64,000 bases of DNA from Onchocerca volvulus (taxonomy: Eukaryota; Nematoda; Chromadorea; Rhabditida; Onchocercidae): contig HG738140.1 of NCBI GenBank assembly GCA_000499405.2, positions 5,074,701 to 5,138,700 of the forward strand, read 5' to 3'. This document shows, piece after piece, positions 27,120-37,609 of the stretch (positions within the stretch are counted from its first letter, which is position 1; each line of letters opens with the position of its first letter). The translations under genes and the position numbers were made by a program. The notes beneath the pieces were generated by a model. The model was not told the DNA's origin, did no database searches, and saw nothing but the letters and a program-made list of their open reading frames with translations.

Positions 27120-28930
27120 AACGGACAATTTGGCATATTCAAAGAAAGTACGACAGGCAAACTGTACTTCGTGCATCCTAATCAAGATGAATGCTTCTTT
27201 CTTTGCATGTTGTTAGTAAATTTACACGTCCAACCTCTTTCCAGCAATTAAAAATTGTCAACGGCGTTACACATGCTATTTCCAGTGCATGTCAAGTTCT
27301 AAATTTATTGGAGAACGACCGACACTGAAATATGAATTAATGACGCATGCAAAATCATATTGACCGCCTACTCTCCTTCATGTTCACAAAGTTATGTAAA
27401 AAACATAAATCGAACGTGGTTAAAGATATTCTCAATCGGATTCAAAAAATGAACATGGACTGCATAGCAGAAATCTACGACGAAGCATTGACAGTGATTG
27501 AAGATTTGCGTTTAGAAATCGCGAACAAAGCTCGTAGTCAATTGGAATTGCTATTATCGAATCGATCTGCTGCTGCTTCGTTCAATTTAGAATTGCATCT
27601 TGAACAAAACTATAACACGGCTGATCGTTTGTCGTATGTGTAATCAAATATTCCTAAGTTAGCGCTTGAGCAAAAAGCATTTTACGATCAAATAATGCAG
27701 ACGATAACAATAACAAAAATGGAGTTGGAGAAATCTTTTTAGATGCGCCAGGAGTAACTGATAAAACATTTTTAATTGGATTGATTCTGGCAGCATTTTG
27801 ATCCAAAAAGGGACATACCCGTAGCTCCTGCATCGGCCAGAGTAACTGCGGTATTGCTCACGGATGAAAGAACTGTTCATTCCGCTTTCAAATTTTTATT
27901 GAATATGCAGTTCATTGAAATCCCCATGTGCAACATTCTCAAAACACCCGGCATAGGAAAAATATCACAAAAATGTACTTACTGCACTCACCGTTTAGGA
28001 TGAATGTACAATGGCGCACAAAAATCGCTTGAGGTCTTGATCGATCATTGCAAGATTTACATTGAAATACCAGACTATTTGGGAGCGCATTAATATTGCT
28101 TGCAGGAGATTTCAGAAAGTAATTCCTCGATACCAGCGGGCGAAATTAATGCTTGCCTGAAATGCTCTACTTTGTGAAACGTAAAGACCTTAAAATTATT
28201 TACAAATATGCATCGTAAAGACATTAAAATTAACTGCAAATATACGTATCCAGATGCAAAACGATCGATCAGCTGAGATATTCGCATACCATTTGCTGGA
28301 AATTGGGTACGAAAACGTGTCAGATGATCTGACCACAGGATGAATTTCATTGCCTCATAACTTCTGAAATTTAGTGACGTCAAAAAAAGAATTGGTTGGA
28401 TAAGTTTTCCCCAATATTCAAACCAAAGTTTTAAGAATCACGGTTGGCTAAGTGAACGAGCTATTCTTGCGGCCAAAAAAAAGACGTCTGCAAACTTAAG
28501 AATATTATTCAGTTTAAAATTCGAAGCGAGGCAATCATGCTTTGGAAGCAAAAGAAATGGTTAATTACCCAACAGAATTTTTGAATTTATTCGATCTGCT
28601 AGGGATGCAATCCTGTACTGCATTTGAAAATCAGCGTGCCAATTATCATGTGCAGAATACCAACCAACCAAAATTTTGCAACGACACGCGGCTTGCAGTA
28701 AAAAAATTATTGAGCGAAGTCGTGGAAGTAGCAATCTTGACATAAATTTCCAAAGATAAAGATGTTCCCATTCCTTGCATTGCTATGATTCGATTGAATA
28801 TACCATTTCAATTCAAGAGATTACATTTCGACTGGCTTTGAAATCATTATCAGCAAAGTTCAAGGCCAATCTTTCGACTACAAATCAAATTACAAACTAA
28901 CAGATTTTTCCTCCAACACCAGAAACGCGC
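27120..28930 (+). pseudogene. Decayed Helitron RepHel: helicase part
   Basis: Pieces of a Pif1-type Helitron helicase follow in order on the plus strand but in changing frames with stops. They are YFVHPNQDECFFL near 27166, an open frame 27347-27640, the Walker A region FLDAPGVTDKTFLI near 27739, SARVTAVLLTDERTVHSAF near 27834, the Walker B region ILLAGDFRK near 28094, and VNYPTEFLNLFDL with NDTRLAVKKLL at 28542-28745. The usual Walker A GGTGKT reads GVTDKT, losing two glycines, so the helicase is dead even apart from the frame breaks. The element would have moved by rolling-circle transposition (family knowledge). Rep and N-terminal parts are missing or unrecognisable here. Confidence 0.85.
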
Positions 28931-28969
28931 GCTTTTTTTTTTCTTTTTTTCACTTAACCAAATGAGCTA

Positions 28970-29078
28970 TAGCAACGCATAGAAATAGTATGTCAAAACA
29001 TGCACGTATTCGAATACACATTGTATCAAAATTTCAAAGCAATTGATGAAGAATTTGCAACGTTGTGTGAAGGGCCAC
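28970..29078 (+). mobile_element. Helitron-associated downstream repeat fragment
   Basis: Just after the helicase remnant comes ATTCGAATACACATTGTATC followed by AAAATTTCAAAGCAATTGATG. The same motif (TATTCGAATRCAAYGTTGTA, then AAAATTTNAAAACAATC) recurs at 30108-30165, in both inverted-repeat arms, and inverted at 40418-40440. Its place next to the helicase suggests it belongs to the Helitron's non-coding part. Confidence 0.45.
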
Positions 29079-29079
29079 G

Positions 29080-30085
29080 AGGAATATTTATATTTTTTCA
29101 TTGAATAGATTATTTATTACTTTCCTTTTTCTTTTGGAATTTCAAACTTTTCAAAACATGTCAGATAATAATGGTAAAGTCAGTTTTCCTTGCAACCGAG
29201 ACAATAAGTTTATCTTTGGGGAAAAAAGTTGTAATTATAATCAAATTTCATCGCAATGATAAAAGAATTCAAGACTCGTTCTTTTTAAAGCTTCGAATCG
29301 CAGTAATAAAACTTTGGACATTTTTTTTCCAGGTTTTCAAATTTGTTTCTTCATCATTGCTATTTTTTTCCTCAAATTGCAAAAATTAGCACAAGTATGA
29401 TCGATTCGTGAATTTAAATTTCTTTATAAAGTCTGGCATAAGATAGAAATAATTTTATTTTCTTTTCTATAATCCCAAGTATCAATATGCTCATTATTCA
29501 ATATCAAAAAATCACTTTTTTTTTGATTTAAAATTCAGTTTGTTTTTAATTTAACTTTTTAATATCGATTGTGACAAATTTTTGGGACTTATCATGAAAA
29601 ACTAAGCAAAATCCATTAAAAATAACGATAGTAATAATTCTCATTTCAGTTTTTAAATAAATATTACAAAAAAACTTTCGATAATTGCAAGAAAAACTGA
29701 AATGAATTACTAACAGCAAATATTATTAATAATATTTACATATAGGTATCAATTGTTCTTTTACAAATATAATTACAATAGTTAAGCAATAAAAAAAATA
29801 TCGTATGAAACAAGCCGGTAACAAGGAATTTGAGCACTTATTTGCCCATTGCTCGTTTACATCCTCATATTTCTGATTTATTCGGAGGTGAAAATTCTGG
29901 ACATATGACATTGCAGTGTTCACTTTGGTATTCCAGATGCTGTGAATTATTATATGTAAGCATGTAAGTTCAATTAAATGGTTCTTAATTTTAAGTTAAA
30001 TTTGATGGTGAATATGATACTAGATATAAGACATTATTATTTCAATCAACATTTGATCAAATATTTCTTTTAAAACGAAAAAAAA
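29080..30085 (-). pseudogene. 3' fragment of a fourth secreted-Cys-family copy
   Basis: This kilobase is a diverged minus-strand relative of the 3' half of the family genes in the inverted repeat. On the minus strand it has intron-2-like sequence (about 30085-29940), then acceptor AATTCACAG and an exon-3-like segment 29939-29816. That segment includes CPEFSPPNKSE, then a frame break with TGA, then KCSNSLLP in another frame. A GC replaces the GT donor seen in the other copies. Further on, after CTAATTTTTGCAATTTGAG near 29362, an open exon-5-like segment of about 33 codons ends at TGA (about 29264), and a 3' flank matches the other copies. Exons 1 and 2 are absent; mobile-element sequence starts at about 30090. 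It is best read as a broken copy. Confidence 0.65.
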
Positions 30086-30089
30086 AGGT

Positions 30090-30167
30090 CTGTTGGAGTG
30101 CAAGGTTGTGTCAAAATTTGAAAACAATCGGTGGAGAACATTTCGGAAATCCGTTAACAGTAACAGG
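30090..30167. mobile_element. Short Helitron-associated repeat fragment
   Basis: TGCAAGGTTGTGTCAAAATTT, then GAAAACAATCGGTGGAGAA, matches the repeat unit found within the arms at 42829-42875. It separates the broken fourth gene copy from the start of the left inverted-repeat arm. Confidence 0.5.
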
Positions 30168-31072
30168 TAGCATTTACATTTTTATTTATATAGATTGGTG
30201 CTTGATATGCTGGTAATATTGCAAAATGGAATCTGATAAGCGATACCTGTTGATACTATGATAATTTTATCTTTTTGATGAATGATTTATTAATAAAATT
30301 GTTATAAAAAATCTTTCTTCTTGTCTTGAAAATAATCAGGAGAAGAGAAGAAAGGAAGTCTTATGCTAAAGAGATAAAGAAATATCATTTAGGGTGGCAA
30401 TTATCCATTATTTTATTTTATGTCTTCTATTACTTTATTTTTTTTCAAGTTTCAAATCTTTTCAAAACATGTCCCATAATGATAATAATGTCAGTTTCCA
30501 TTTCAACAACACTCCAAGTTCATTTTCATTTTGCATGAGAAATAAGAAAGAAGAGTAATCATGTTATTTTTATCAAATTATATTATAATGACAGAAGAAT
30601 TTACGACATTTTATTTTTAGGCTTCAAAAGAAAGCATTTAAATTTTCAGCAAGTTATATTTTTCAGCCATGCTTTGTAATTTTAAACTTATTTATAAAAT
30701 CTGACTGCTCAAAAATAAATCTATTACTTAGTTTTAGAATAACTTATTTATTTTATTAATCATATAAGTAGAGTCAAATTTCATAATTATTATCAAATTT
30801 CATACGCTTAAATTGCAATAATAAGATTGTCATTAAGGTATGAAAGAAAACTATAATGTTTAAGGATTGTACAATCATTATCAATAGAAACTTTAGATTT
30901 CATTTTAATTCTCAAACATATATTGCAAAAAAGTTTTCGAGAGTTATAAAGCTAATCACTGATAAATATTGTTAGTATCAATTATACTTTCGCAAATACA
31001 ATTGCAATAATAGTGAAGCAAAAGAAGAAAAAAAAGTATTTAATTAATGAAACAAACCCATAGCCCAAATTT

Positions 31073-32749
31073 CAGTTGCCGATAGGAAAATTCATGGCTT
31101 GAACACTTTTCTTCCACATTCTCCACATACTGTGGTGCTGGACATGGTTCATCGTATCTTGTATATTGCGTTTCCTGATTCTGTAGTTGATCATATGTAT
31201 GTATATAATTTTAGCAAGTAACTGTCACTCTTAAGTTAATTTGGTGACAAATATGATAAGATGCCATTATTTCAATTAAAACTTGATAAGTTGTTTTACC
31301 AACTTATTTGTTGATGCCTAGATGTTTATCATTAATTCTCTAATATTACCCAGCAGACAATAAATTAATTAATAGATTTTAAGATTTTATATCTAATTAT
31401 CTAACTGAAAAACACACAGAAAATTAGCAATAGGAGTTAATTAAAATATCAATTTGAAAGAGTTCTGGAAAAGAAGCGATTAATTTTCTCAAATATATTT
31501 TTTCGCATTTCATTCGGACAAAAGTGTGATGAATTTTTAAACTAAAACAATGTTCAGATTTTATTTAAAATAAACCGGTCAAAATTGAATTGACTAAAGT
31601 GCGAATCTTTTAACGTAAAAATAAAGAATTTTTTGATATTTCTAATTTTAGCAAAAAAAAAAAAACCATAAAAATTTAGATTTGTTTCAAATTTGATCAA
31701 TCTATTCTAATTTTGAAACAAAGCAGCAAAACCAACTAATTTTGAGATAGCACAAAATCTAGCGAATCAATTGTTCCTTCTAAATGAAAAAAAAGAACAT
31801 AAATAGATTAATTTTAAACCTCAGTAAATTAAATTATAATCATATTTTATGCAAAATTTTACCCACATTCATCATGAACAACAACAAGCAATTTTTTTTT
31901 ATTTTTACAAATGGAAAATTTGGTGAGAGAATAGATTATGAAAAAAGAAATCAAATTTAAAATTCTTTCTAATTAAAAAATAAAATAAATATTTTCATAT
32001 TTTGAAACCAATTTTTGTATGTGAGAAAATTCAAAACTTCAATAATGATGCCAAAAAAAGAGGAGAAATTCAGTTAAATTTGTGTTCTTGTTGCGATTGA
32101 TATTATTAATGTTTCGCATGATACTATTAGCAATAAAAGAAAGCATTGTAATTTGATCAAGCCATAATAGATTTTAATACATTTATATATTTTTTTACTT
32201 AATTTTCGAATAAATATTTACACTGTAATGTTACAACAAAAAATTAAGCATACTTCTAAATCAAGAACCCATTTACCGACGTCCTGTTGACAAGCATACC
32301 ACACAAGAATTCTTCTATTTCTTTCTTCGTACAAATATGTCCTCAATTCCTCCTGTGTGATAATTCCTACTAAACGTTGATAACCGTCTACTCTTGCTTG
32401 ATTATATCTATCATAACATAATCGAGCATGTACTCTGCCATCCGCTTCATACATTTGGAAAATACCGTCTGTGTTAAATTCTAAACATTCTTTTCGACAT
32501 GCTGAAATATAAATGGTTGTTTAATTATATTTGATATTATAATATGATTAGGTTAATTGAAATTCATTGTAGTATTATATTTAGACAGTTTATCAGAAAT
32601 TACGAGCAAATTAAAAAAAAAAAAAAAGAAAGAAGCCAGTCAAAATCACATCCTAAATCAATGCCAAAATCAACAGGTCGTTCCATAAAAGTTGGAGAGA
32701 AAGTTGCAAGCAATAAGTTCGAAATAAATAATCCAACCAAATGTCCCAT
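31073..32749 (-). CDS. Secreted six-Cys family, left-arm copy, truncated (151 aa)
   Basis: Minus-strand exons: 32650-32749 (ATG at 32749), 32254-32501, and 31180 down to a stop at 31075-31073. Exons 1 and 2 encode the same protein as the right-arm copy: a signal-peptide-like start, MGHLVGLFISNLLLATF, then CRKECLEFNTDGIF and WYACQQDVGKW. Exon 3 here counts 122 bases against 123 on the right: one C seems missing at 31080/31081 (TTGCGATAGG against TTGCCGATAGG). The shift gives an early TGA after HEFSYRN. The two 3' exons of the right copy are deleted: exon 4 entirely and exon 5 except its last codons. It could make a shortened secreted protein still holding all six conserved cysteines, or be a young pseudogene. 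Confidence 0.6.
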
Positions 32750-33524
32750 TTGCTGATGGTGATAAAAAAAAATATTAAAAAATTAACATAAATTAAAGTC
32801 ATATATGTATGTATACATATATTTAAAACAAACTATTTGTTTTAATATGAAATAAATGAAACCTAATGCGATTATGATATGTTCCATACAAAATTGTAAA
32901 AATATTGCACAAAAATTTTTGTTTTTCATTGATGAAATGGTAACAAATTTTATGCATGATTATTTTTATAAATTTATGATGCAAATTCGAATTATATCCT
33001 TCGTTTCACTTATTAATAAAAAAATTTTTCTTTGTGTTCTAACAGGTAGCTCAGAAGAAACATTTTATTATATTAAAAACTGAAATTTTTTTTTTTAGTG
33101 GTTATTGCAACATAAATATATTTCCTTTCGGAACTGAGAGAGGGAGAGAAAATGGAATTTTTAATTTTTGAATTTCATGGCAAAATAGATGTAAATCCAA
33201 ACAGAAATATATTAGAGGAAGAAAGAGATTAGCTTTAACGCAATCTTTATCAATTACAAAAAATAAAAAATCGAAATGAGTACTTTATCAAATTGATAAA
33301 CTTCTTAAGCTATTATTTTATATTCTTATTAATTGCTACCGACGAAAATTAAATATTAAATTAAATAAAGTCTGTTTTTGTGTTGTGGGAAAAGGATTCT
33401 TTGTTTGCTTCGCTTGTAACTTGCAGATTGGTTCTTCATACTGTTGCGAATCCGCTAAGTAACAACAATCTCTATTGGAAATATATAGAATCACACAGAA
33501 TATCGCACTTATGCAATGAAATGA

Positions 33525-33630
33525 TAAGAGACAGTAAAAATGAACCGTCCGGAATTGATGGAATGAAATGCTTCAACTGAACTGCTCGCTTCAAATGCTG
33601 GCCTTTTAAATCCTTCTGGATTCCTCCCCT
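33525..33630 (-). promoter_or_regulatory. Conserved 5' block with TATA-like TTTAAAAGG, left copy
   Basis: The minus-strand equivalent of the blocks at 36755-36860 and 43473-43580. TTTAAAAGGC (33610-33601) is followed at 25-35 bp by GCGAGCAGTTCAGTTGAAGC, then TCCGGACGGTTCATTTTTAC. It lies about 0.8 kb upstream of the exon-1 ATG at 32749, leaving room for a 5' UTR intron or a trans-splice site. Confidence 0.45.
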
Positions 33631-34139
33631 TTGAGTCAATTTACTTGAAATCCAACGTGTTGTCTTGTGATTGGTCGAATAGAAAAATACACGTCCCTAG
33701 TCTTATATGAGAAATTCAGTTTGTAACTTCTGGCTAATGCTCCTGAATTTTATTGAGTTAAATTTGAAAAAATTATTCATTGCAGTAATTTTTAGCATTC
33801 CAAGTGATGCCATTAAGTGAAAAGTTATCCAAACAAAAGAAAAAATAAATAAATTAGTAAACACTTGAATCAAAGTTCAGGCATTTAAAATTTGGAATCA
33901 TTTGCAACTTTTCTTCAATTTTAACATTTTCAAAGAAGATAAGCTTTATCATCACCGATAGTTTAAAATGATATTTGGACATAGACGTCGTTCCATTTTC
34001 TGCCACTTTCCTTCTTCGCTTTTCTAAAGGAAAAAAAATAAACAGTTTCAAAGAATTTTTGAATTATCTATATTTATTTATATAGATAATTTAAAAATCC
34101 CTGAATTACGGCTTCTTACGGACAGAATTTATTGATCAC

Positions 34140-34560
34140 GCCTTCATAGCGGACAGAATCTTTTCACCACACCTAATTTCTGCAATGTAAAAATTTCCTG
34201 TTACTAATGATAAATTTCCGGAAATTCTCCACTGATTTTTTTAACACAACCTTGTATTCGAATAAGTGTTCTTTGTCATGTATACATACTTACTTTTTCT
34301 TTATGCGTTACGCCCGTGGCAGCCAAAACTAAGTAATCGACTGAATTTTTTGACTCCTCCCTTCATCACGGCTTCAGGAGCGGACAGGATTTATTGATCA
34401 CGCCTTCATAGCGAACAGAATCTTTTCACCACACCTACTTTTTGCATTGACCGCTGCTATTTCCTGCAATATTTCCAATTCTTGACTGATTGTTTTGAAA
34501 TTTTCATACAACGTTGCATTCGAATAGTTGCGTGTTTTTAAATAGATAAGACACTTAATT
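34140..34560 (-). mobile_element. Two tandem copies of a Helitron-associated repeat, left arm
   Basis: Mirror of 42550-42975. Each unit holds TTCGAATRCAA, AAAATTTNAAAACAATCAGT, and GGCGTGATCAATAAATYCTG with 'aagattctgt'. The units are about 260 bp apart. Confidence 0.6.
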
Positions 34561-34849
34561 TAAGCTTTTTCGTTTGTTTTTTTTGCTTTGTGAGAAATGT
34601 AGTTGCATCGCGAAAATGTAGAATCATGATAGTGTATAATGAATTGTTTCGTAATACCTGATATTAGATGTCGGGGAGATAATTCATAAATGACATAAAT
34701 TACCTCCCTGACTTGTAGTGAGTCGTGTCTTGAATCTCCTCTTTGTCGTAAATGCTCTTTGTTCATTTTGATACAACGTTTCTAATCTGGCTTAATGACA
34801 AAATCACTTCAAACATAATATAATATGAGCTGAAATATCCGATGCCGAC

Positions 34850-35415
34850 GTCGATAATGAGTTGCATGGAGTTGCGACGAAAAATATAATACATGAACTT
34901 TGCAGTACAGGCGGTCGTACACAAGTCGTCGACAATGTTGTGGAAGCAAATAAAGCGGTTAATTATCCGACAGGATTTCTGAATTTATTCGACCTGCCAG
35001 AGATGCCACCGCACGTGTTGCAGTTGAAAACTGACGTGCAAATCGGCATGTCAGCAAGCCAAAACTTTGCACGCAGCTTGCAGTAAAAAAAAAATTAATG
35101 AGCAACGTCTAGAAGCAACAATCTTAATAGGACTTTTTAAAGGTGAAGATGCCCTTATTCCTTGCATTGCTATAATTTCAACAGATATGCCATTTCAATT
35201 AAGAGATTGCAATTCCCAATTCGATTGGCGTTTGCAATCATCATCAACAAAATTCAGGGCTAATCTTCAGAAATGGGCGGTTTGGACCTATGGACGGATT
35301 GCTTCTCACATGGAACATTATATGCTGCGTGTTCTAGAATCTGCAAACCAGACAAATTTTATATCTACACACACAATGAAAGAGCAAAAAATATTGTGTA
35401 GCCACAACCACTGTA
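34850..35415 (+). pseudogene. Helitron helicase C-terminal fragment
   Basis: Plus-strand pieces in shifted frames correspond to the last third of a Helitron/Pif1-type helicase: TGGRTQVVDNVVEANKAVNY and PTGFLNLFDLPEMPPHVLQL at 34914-35028, ATILIGLFKGEDALIPCIA near 35115, DMPFQL near 35184, and a final part with cysteine/arginine and YTHNERAKNI-like coding near 35370 in another frame. The motif normally reading FPIRLAFAMTINKAQGQ is frame-shifted and altered. It starts immediately after the left arm's inner end, so the arm boundary coincides with this element. Confidence 0.75.
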
Positions 35416-35559
35416 AAATTAATTTTCTCCAACATAAGAAATTCAATTTCGACAACAATTTTTGGAAACTTAAATTCGATAACAATTCGAGTTCAACAAA
35501 CAGCTCAGTTTGAAATATCTACGCCGACACAGCGATTGTTTCACAACAACACAGATTAA

Positions 35560-36430
35560 TGCAAAAATAGCGGGAAATCGACAGTCAAGGAATTCTATTC
35601 TTCTCTATTATTGACAAAAGAAAGAATAATCCAGTGATTAATTTCCTTGGTTATTCTCAATTCCGAAAACCATTCGGTGCAATCGATATGCATTGGTTCA
35701 TTCGAATAATGCCGTGCAGATCAAACATAGTTGTTATACTCGCTAAGCGGAAGCACTGCAACCATTAATTGCAAATAAAACTGACGAAAACAAGCATCGG
35801 CGAACGAGCAAAGAAGAAAAGAATGCGCAAATGCAAGCAGAACGATGTGCAGTAAAAATTGAGGATGCATGGTTGCGAGAACATCGATCGTGTTCTACAG
35901 CTTTAGATATGCATAGTTCTGAACAGACTGAATGCGACAGGTTGAGAGTGGCTGAAAGACGTGAACGAGAAACAGGAGATCAGCGTCAAAGACGACTCCA
36001 TGCTCAGCAATCACACGATTACAATCGCCTTGCATTCCGGTACAACTCAACTGATGATTATAGTTTGAGCCCGCATGCCCTCATCGGCACTATGACTGAA
36101 ATGTGTCCTTATTGCAAGACTCTGAAATTTAATGGAGAAACGAAAGGGATATGTTGTACCGTCGGAAAAATTAAACTCTTTGAACTTGGAAAACCGTCAG
36201 AGCCATCAAAAACTTTTTTTTTCTAATATGCCGCCGAATCAAAGCGTTTCCTGTTTAAAATCAGGAAATACAACTGGTGCTTCCAAATGATGTCTTTCGG
36301 CACAAAAATTATAACAACACAATTCATTGCCAATTTTCAAATAGAAAAGACAAATTCATCATAAAGCCGGCTGCTTGCTTCCGTTCTAGATGACCAACAT
36401 AAATTCAACAATCCGATCAATGAACGATAA
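35560..36430 (+). pseudogene. Helitron N-terminal (CxxC..CC..GK) fragment
   Basis: The open frame 35831-36226 (131 aa) matches the region before the Rep domain in Helitron proteins. It is an Arg/Glu/Gln-rich stretch (RLRVAERRERETGDQRQRR) followed by a zinc-binding-like block: EMCPYCKTLKFNGETKGICC, then GKIKL. After its stop, further family-like words continue in other frames (FKIRKYNWCFQMMSFG near 36250). It lies downstream of a C-terminal helicase piece, the reverse of the natural order, so two elements or a rearrangement are involved. The end at about 36430 is where homology to the gene-bearing unit starts. Confidence 0.75.
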
Positions 36431-36754
36431 AAGTGAAAATAATGATTCCAAATTGATTCCAGTTGCAAATGATTTCAAATCTTAAATGCTTGAACTTTGA
36501 TTCAAATAATTATTTATTTATCTAATTTTGAATAACTTTTCACTTAATGGCATCACCTAGAATGATCAAAATTATTGCTATGAACAATTTTTCCAAATTT
36601 AACTAAATTAAATTCAGTTCATTAGCTGAGCATTACTCAGAAGGAACAAACAGAATCTCTCATACAAGAGTAGGGGAGTGGTTTTTTTTTATTCGACCAA
36701 TTACAAAGTAACACGTTGAATTTCATGTAAATTAACCTCAAAGAGGAGGAGTCT

Positions 36755-36860
36755 AGAAGGATTTAAAAGGCCAGCATTTGAAGCGAGCAGTTCAGTTGAA
36801 GCATTTCATTCCATCAATTCCGGACGGTTCATTTTTACTGTCTCTTATCAGTTCATTGTA
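36755..36860 (+). promoter_or_regulatory. Conserved 5' block with TATA-like TTTAAAAGG, middle copy
   Basis: From GATTTAAAAGGCCAGCATTT to TTTTTACTGTCTCTTATC the middle and right copies differ at about one position in 90, although surrounding DNA and the coding exons differ far more. A TATA-like word with a conserved segment about 30 bp downstream suggests a core promoter or a 5' exon. Confidence 0.5.
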
Positions 36861-37609
36861 CAAGTGCCATCTTCTGTATTTTGCGTCCAATAGAGATTGT
36901 TGTAACTTAGAGATTCACAACAATAAAAAGAACCAATCTACAAGTTACAAGCAAAGCAATCAAGAAGATCCTTTTCCCAAGAGCATAAAAACAAACTTCA
37001 ATTCTGCATTTGATCCAGTAATAAGGATTTAATTTTCGATCATAGCAATTGATGAGCATATAAAATCAAAGCTCAAGAAGTCGATCAATTTGATAAAATA
37101 TTCAATTTCTATTTTTTAATTATTATTATTGAAAAAAATTGCCGTCCTATAACATATTTCTATTTGGATTTACATTAAATTGCCATAAAATTCAAGAAAA
37201 AAAAAATAAATAAATAAATTCCATTTTCTCTTTGTCTCTCAATTTGCGAAAGAAGCATGTTAAAACATTTCAATTTTTAACATGTTAAAATGTTTCTTCT
37301 AATTTTCCTGTTAGAAGATAAGAGGAAAAAATTTTTTCTTAGAATTTATTCATTGGTGAAACGAAAACCATAATTCGAATTTTCATCATAAATTTATAAA
37401 AATAGTCATCCATGGAATTTGTAACTTTTATATCAATAAAAAAGAAAATTTTGTGCAATATTTTTACAATTTTGCATTAAATGTATCACAATCGCTTTAG
37501 ATTTCATTTATTTCATATTAAAACAAATAGTTTGTTATAAATATATGTATGTGACTTTAATTTAAGCTAGTTTTTTGATATTTTTTTATTTTTATATCAC
37601 TATCAACAA

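Larger units (their letters stand above)
30168..34787. repeat. Left arm of large inverted repeat (~4.6 kb)
   Basis: Reverse-complement match to 42291-47135 over nearly its whole length. The outer edge lies near TTGGTGCTTGATATGCTGG (30195). The inner edge lies at TACAACGTTTCTAATCTGG (34770-34788). Several translated segments are identical between arms, for example the 78-residue frame at 32218-32454, and differences elsewhere are scattered single bases. Two deletions relative to the right arm lie at about 30675 (159 bp) and 30820 (110 bp). The arm carries one secreted-Cys-family gene on the minus strand and mobile-element repeats at its inner end. Confidence 0.9.

Noticed and set aside
30326..30538. 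70-codon frame present in both arms (also 46777-46989)
   Set aside because: It lies antisense in the 3' flank of the family gene; the broken fourth copy and the middle copy do not keep it open.
33380..33580. 66-codon frame present in both arms (also 43510-43710)
   Set aside because: It is antisense to the conserved 5' block, starts without homologous support in the middle copy, and is identical only because the arms are.
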